From an uncultured Nitrospira sp. (GTDB lineage Bacteria; Nitrospirota; Nitrospiria; Nitrospirales; Nitrospiraceae): DNA of 14,600 nucleotides. The DNA lies in the NCBI GenBank assembly GCA_946479785.1, contig CAMLHQ010000079.1, positions 1 to 14,600 on the forward strand, read 5' to 3'. The translations under genes and the position numbers were made by a program. Positions 11,319 to 14,600 of the stretch are shown here, one piece after another (the stretch's first letter is position 1; each line of letters begins with the position of its first letter). The notes under the pieces are model-generated. The model searched no databases. It saw only the letters and a list, made by a program, of their open reading frames with translations, and was not told where the DNA came from.

Positions 11319-12791
11319 TTAATAGATCAGTGTGGCGCGAAAAATGAAGAAATCGGATGTTCCCGATGCGGCAAATGCCGAACTCGCGCCTGTGAAGTCG
11401 GTGTGCTCCCAGATATTCTGAAAGCGGATCTCGCGACTCGCATACCAACTCAGCGCGAGACTATAGCCCTTGGCCTTTCTTGCGTAGAGAGTAGGATCCC
11501 CGAAATTCAATCCGAATATGGCCGAGTCGAGTTGTTGTTCCGAGTATCGCACGCCTATCGTCCAGGCGCCCCAATTTCCTTTCGAGAACGAGTTCCATGT
11601 GCCGTCGAACGGGTGTTTGGGAGTCACACGGTTGAAGGCTGGTTCGTCGTCGGTTAGCGCGAACTCTCCCTGGACCATCCAGGCCTGATTCTGCAAGAGG
11701 GCTGCTTTGCCGGTGGCGCGGTCGATCTTCTGCTCCCAGGTATGCACGAACGTGGACATCATTCCGAACCGACCCCAGAACCAGGACATCTGCGGCAGGA
11801 TCGAGGTCTGAGAGCCGTTCCCAGTTACCGTGTTGTTGTACTGAAAGATAATCCGTTCAAATCCCATGGTCTGCATCGGCTGCTGGCAAGCCGATTGGAT
11901 ACAAGTTCCGTAGAGCGACGCGACGCCTACGTCCAATTTTCTGAATGTCTGCGGTCCCATGCGGACAAACGGCGTGTACATGAGTCGAGCAAACCCCAAT
12001 TTATCGCTGTCGGTTGAGGCCAAAGGCCGGCTGTTATTGCCGATGGCACCGTTACTAGTGTTGAACACTCCAAGATCATAACGAAGAGATTGTTGCAACA
12101 CACGGCCGGTCAGCTGGACACCGAAGTCCCGGCGGAGCGCGAAGTTCTGTACCATAGAGCGTTCGGCGAATACCAAATCAAATTCGCCCTGTTGATTTTC
12201 GATGTTCATCACGGGTTTGAAGACTCCCACACGAAGACGTGCCCATTCCGCCGGCTCGACATCAATAAACGCATTGAAGAGCTGAAAGCTGCTTGAGAGG
12301 TCGGGCATGATTTGCCCGCGAACGAATTGACCGACACGCCAATCGATGATCGGACGCAAGCGTCGCAATTCAAACCCATTCTCCGTTGTTCCAGGGTCGT
12401 TCGCTTGGTGCCCCATGGGGTAGGCATGGTAATCCACTTGGACACCGCCATTGATGTGAAGCCGGTAGTTTCCATCAGTGGCATAGAGGGCAAATCCGCG
12501 CTCTTTTTGTTCCGGTGACCAGCCTAATCCGCGCTCCATCACGCCGCGTCCGTGTCCTCGGCCGACGGCAACGGATTCCAGCACGCTGAGCCGTCGATCG
12601 AGCTCTCTGAGACGTTGACGGGCTTTGACGGGATCCGGCGGACCTTGAGCAGGGTTCGGTTCGGGATTCGGTTCTGAAGAAGGCTGCGGAGCCAGAATGT
12701 CGTCCGCCTGTTGGAAGGCGGGCGGATCGCCAGCCGAAGCGATGCCGGCGCAGACCATGGAGAGGAGGACAAAGAGCCAGAGAGTGATCAC
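11319..12791 (-). CDS. OprP/OprO-type outer-membrane porin, downstream paralogue
   Basis: 490 residues. GTG 12791 starts a clear signal peptide (MITLWLFVLLSMVCAGIASA, cleaved before GDPPAF). A Pro-rich stretch and a short coiled coil (about 54-75, VKARQRLRELDRRLSVLESV) precede a beta-barrel of the phosphate-selective porin O/P family: alternating amphipathic strands, the RPIIDWRVGQFVRGQIMPDLSSSFQLFNAF block, the MVQNFALRRDFGVQLTGRV block, and a C-terminal strand ending in the aromatic residue Y that is used for barrel assembly. Family members form trimeric anion-selective pores; the substrate cannot be read from sequence. The start lies 3 nt after the stop of the upstream porin gene and has no Shine-Dalgarno of its own, so translational coupling is likely. 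Confidence 0.9.
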   Translation of the reverse strand: MITLWLFVLLSMVCAGIASAGDPPAFQQADDILAPQPSSEPNPEPNPAQGPPDPVKARQRLRELDRRLSVLESVAVGRGHGRGVMERGLGWSPEQKERGFALYATDGNYRLHINGGVQVDYHAYPMGHQANDPGTTENGFELRRLRPIIDWRVGQFVRGQIMPDLSSSFQLFNAFIDVEPAEWARLRVGVFKPVMNIENQQGEFDLVFAERSMVQNFALRRDFGVQLTGRVLQQSLRYDLGVFNTSNGAIGNNSRPLASTDSDKLGFARLMYTPFVRMGPQTFRKLDVGVASLYGTCIQSACQQPMQTMGFERIIFQYNNTVTGNGSQTSILPQMSWFWGRFGMMSTFVHTWEQKIDRATGKAALLQNQAWMVQGEFALTDDEPAFNRVTPKHPFDGTWNSFSKGNWGAWTIGVRYSEQQLDSAIFGLNFGDPTLYARKAKGYSLALSWYASREIRFQNIWEHTDFTGASSAFAASGTSDFFIFRATLIY

Positions 12792-12794
12792 GGC

Positions 12795-14564
12795 TTAGAA
12801 TGTCAACTGTGCGCGAAACATCAGGCCGTCTTCGTGATCAGCTGCACGATAGGCTGGTGTCGCGCCGACAAAATCTGTGTGGACAAAGTTTCCAGAAATA
12901 CGAAGATTACCGTTGAGATACCAATTGAGTCCGATGGTCGTGCTCTTAGCCCGCAGCACACTGACGGTGGGATCCGCCAGATTGTGAGCGAAAGTATCCG
13001 GGTCGATGTTGAGTTGCGCATAGCGAAATGCGACTTCCCAAGCTCCCCATTGTCTTTTGGACCAATTGAACGGCCGCCGAGGTTCGATGTGGCCGTAGGT
13101 TGCGGTGTCTTCGGTGACAAGAAAGGAAGCTTGCGCTGTCCATGCCTCGTGCGTCGTTCGTACATCCGGCCCGGCGCCGTTCTTGAGATGTTGTGTGCTG
13201 CGGACATATTCACCCAGGAGACCGACTCGCTTGTAGTACCATGCGGCTTGGGGAGCGATGCGTAAACGGTTTCCATCTCCCTGTACCTGTGGCAAGTAAC
13301 TGAAAAACGTGTAACTGAAGGTTTCGGTTTGCATGTTTTCCTGGCCGGTGACATTACTGACGGATCCCGTGCTCATCCCCACCCCCATGCCGAATCCTCG
13401 AAGCCATTCCAGCGACTGATCGATAAACGGTCGGGCAAAAACGCGCGCATCGATCGTCTTGCTCGAGCTCGAGGCCTTGGTGTCCTGATAAAAATTTCCG
13501 TTCGGTGCCCCGTTGAAGATTCCCACCTGATATTCCAGTGCGCCGTGCCACAGAGTGCCCCAGGTCATCGCACCGATGTCGCGGTTAGGCAGCAGATTGC
13601 GCGTCAAAGACCGTTCCATGAAGCTGAGATTCTGTACGCCCTGCAGCATCTCCAGTCCGATCGGGCTCTTGAACTTGCCGACCCGAACTCGAAAGGCTGA
13701 GAAATAATCCCACTCAGCGAAACCGTCCGGGATTTGGACGACACTCTGATTCTGCAAGGTATTCTGATTGAGCATACCGTTCCCAAAATCAGGAGTGATC
13801 AGCGCGTGGAAATAGCGCCAGACTCGGATATGCGCCATCGGACGCACTCGTTGGAGGATGAAGGTATTGGGCTGCACCCCTGGGTTGCTGCCGTTTTGTC
13901 CGCCGGGAAAACTGCGATAGTCCGACTGAAAGAGCACCGGCAGCCTGAGAAAAAAATCGCCCCCGCTCGACATGAGAAAGAATCCGTTATGGCGGGTCCA
14001 GCCTCCGATCAAGCCGGCGAGGCCCGGACGCTCTTCGGTGCCGACCAAGACTCGCTCCAACGCGTTGACCCGCTCCGTCAACGACGTGATGTCCTGGTCC
14101 AATTGCTTTTGCGGTGTGGTTTGTTGAGGGGACGCTCCAGGTACCTCTGGCGCGTTGGGTTTCTCGGCACCTTGTTTCTCGTCCGTCGAGGCCTGAGATT
14201 GCATCTCTTTGAACGCCTTGCGGAGTTCGTCGACCTCTTGCAGATCGATTCCAGGGACGTCGTCCCGTCCGTCTTTGGGAGGCGGCGGAAGCGGGACCGT
14301 CGGCACCAACGATTCCGGTTGTTCCAGAGTGGCGATTTCGGAACGCTTGAGTCGTTTGCGGGCTTCGCGTGTACGTTCTCCCATCGTGTCGATTTCACTT
14401 TGGTCGATGGGGGGAACATCATCGTAGTAGCCAAAGGACGGTTCAATGGCGAAGGCCGTCGAGGCACAGACCAACCAGAGGCTCGCTGATGATAGGAGCG
14501 CGCCCGACCAAAGAACGAGGCGCCGGTAATGACAGGGTTGGGCGGAATGTGTTAGGGGGATCAT
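12795..14564 (-). CDS. OprP/OprO-type outer-membrane porin, upstream paralogue
   Basis: 589 residues from ATG 14564, which has AAAGG about 10 nt upstream; an in-frame TTG at 14573 is too close to that site. Residues 1 to about 39 are a long signal peptide (hydrophobic LVLWSGALLSSASLWLVCAS, cleavage near AFA before IEPSFG). About 40-150 is a Pro/Glu-rich, low-complexity periplasmic segment, followed by a coiled coil (about 150-175, LDQDITSLTERVNALERVLV). The barrel then shows the same blocks as its neighbour: RVRPMAHIRVWRYFHALITPDFG, NLSFMERSLTRNLLPNRDIGAM and a C-terminal strand VHTDFVGATPAYRA...RAQLTF with terminal Phe. It is about 100 residues longer than its paralogue, mainly through the N-terminal extension. 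It is the first gene of the pair within the window; its promoter lies at or beyond the edge. Confidence 0.91.
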   Translation of the reverse strand: MIPLTHSAQPCHYRRLVLWSGALLSSASLWLVCASTAFAIEPSFGYYDDVPPIDQSEIDTMGERTREARKRLKRSEIATLEQPESLVPTVPLPPPPKDGRDDVPGIDLQEVDELRKAFKEMQSQASTDEKQGAEKPNAPEVPGASPQQTTPQKQLDQDITSLTERVNALERVLVGTEERPGLAGLIGGWTRHNGFFLMSSGGDFFLRLPVLFQSDYRSFPGGQNGSNPGVQPNTFILQRVRPMAHIRVWRYFHALITPDFGNGMLNQNTLQNQSVVQIPDGFAEWDYFSAFRVRVGKFKSPIGLEMLQGVQNLSFMERSLTRNLLPNRDIGAMTWGTLWHGALEYQVGIFNGAPNGNFYQDTKASSSSKTIDARVFARPFIDQSLEWLRGFGMGVGMSTGSVSNVTGQENMQTETFSYTFFSYLPQVQGDGNRLRIAPQAAWYYKRVGLLGEYVRSTQHLKNGAGPDVRTTHEAWTAQASFLVTEDTATYGHIEPRRPFNWSKRQWGAWEVAFRYAQLNIDPDTFAHNLADPTVSVLRAKSTTIGLNWYLNGNLRISGNFVHTDFVGATPAYRAADHEDGLMFRAQLTF

Positions 14565-14600
14565 GGCCGACAAACCTTTCTTGCTGTGGAGGCAGGTATG

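Noticed and set aside
11217..11657. 146-codon plus-strand ORF with several cysteines (CSRCGKC)
   Set aside because: Most of it is antisense to the conserved C-terminal strands of the porin, and no ribosome-binding site precedes its start. The Cys pattern is a by-product of the opposite strand.
13734..14489. 251-codon plus-strand ORF opposite the upstream porin
   Set aside because: It is a shadow of the porin coding strand: no ribosome-binding site, no motif, and the opposite frame gives a complete porin with signal peptide.

Overview
The window looks like a chromosomal segment of a Gram-negative, GC-moderate bacterium. It has lpxC (lipid A synthesis), two tandem outer-membrane OprP/OprO-type porins and several TTG/GTG starts. 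The porins with a coiled-coil N-terminus, the SUMF1-domain secreted protein, the PPK2-family kinase and the arsenosugar-associated AhpD-like protein are a combination I associate with Nitrospira (Nitrospirota). That assignment is inference from family content; no rRNA or marker gene settles it.

Layout. 1-270: no convincing gene. 271-2145 (+): a secreted SUMF1-fold protein and a PPK2-type polyphosphate kinase 15 nt downstream, a likely operon. 2146-2898: about 750 bp without a conventional gene but rich in structure: promoter-like boxes, consecutive hairpins leading into a strong ribosome-binding site and a 23-codon ORF that overlaps a terminator-like hairpin, then a perfect 12-bp inverted repeat inside a 7-bp one, and a weak 59-codon ORF. 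2899-4227 (-): APC-superfamily amino-acid permease, divergent from 4276-5271 (+): orphan ParB-domain protein. 5346-7580 (+): a pterin-4a-carbinolamine dehydratase followed 33 nt later by a B12-binding radical SAM protein of the RiPP-maturation C-methyltransferase family. 7609-9208 (-): inositol monophosphatase-like protein, a small unknown protein and an AhpD-like peroxidase-family protein, all in one direction. 9343-9994 (+): a clear sigma70-like promoter, a coiled-coil plus HARE-HTH protein, and a 12-codon lysine-rich mini-ORF with an excellent ribosome-binding site. 10121-11056 (-): lpxC. 11319-14564 (-): two porin genes separated by 3 nt.

Most genes are ordinary housekeeping or envelope functions: polyphosphate metabolism, amino-acid transport, lipid A synthesis and anion uptake. 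The least explained parts are the structured region at 2190-2740, the orphan radical SAM/pterin dehydratase pair with no recognisable precursor peptide, and the mini-ORF at 9956. Many starts were chosen over longer upstream possibilities because a Shine-Dalgarno sequence sits at proper spacing; these choices are stated per gene.
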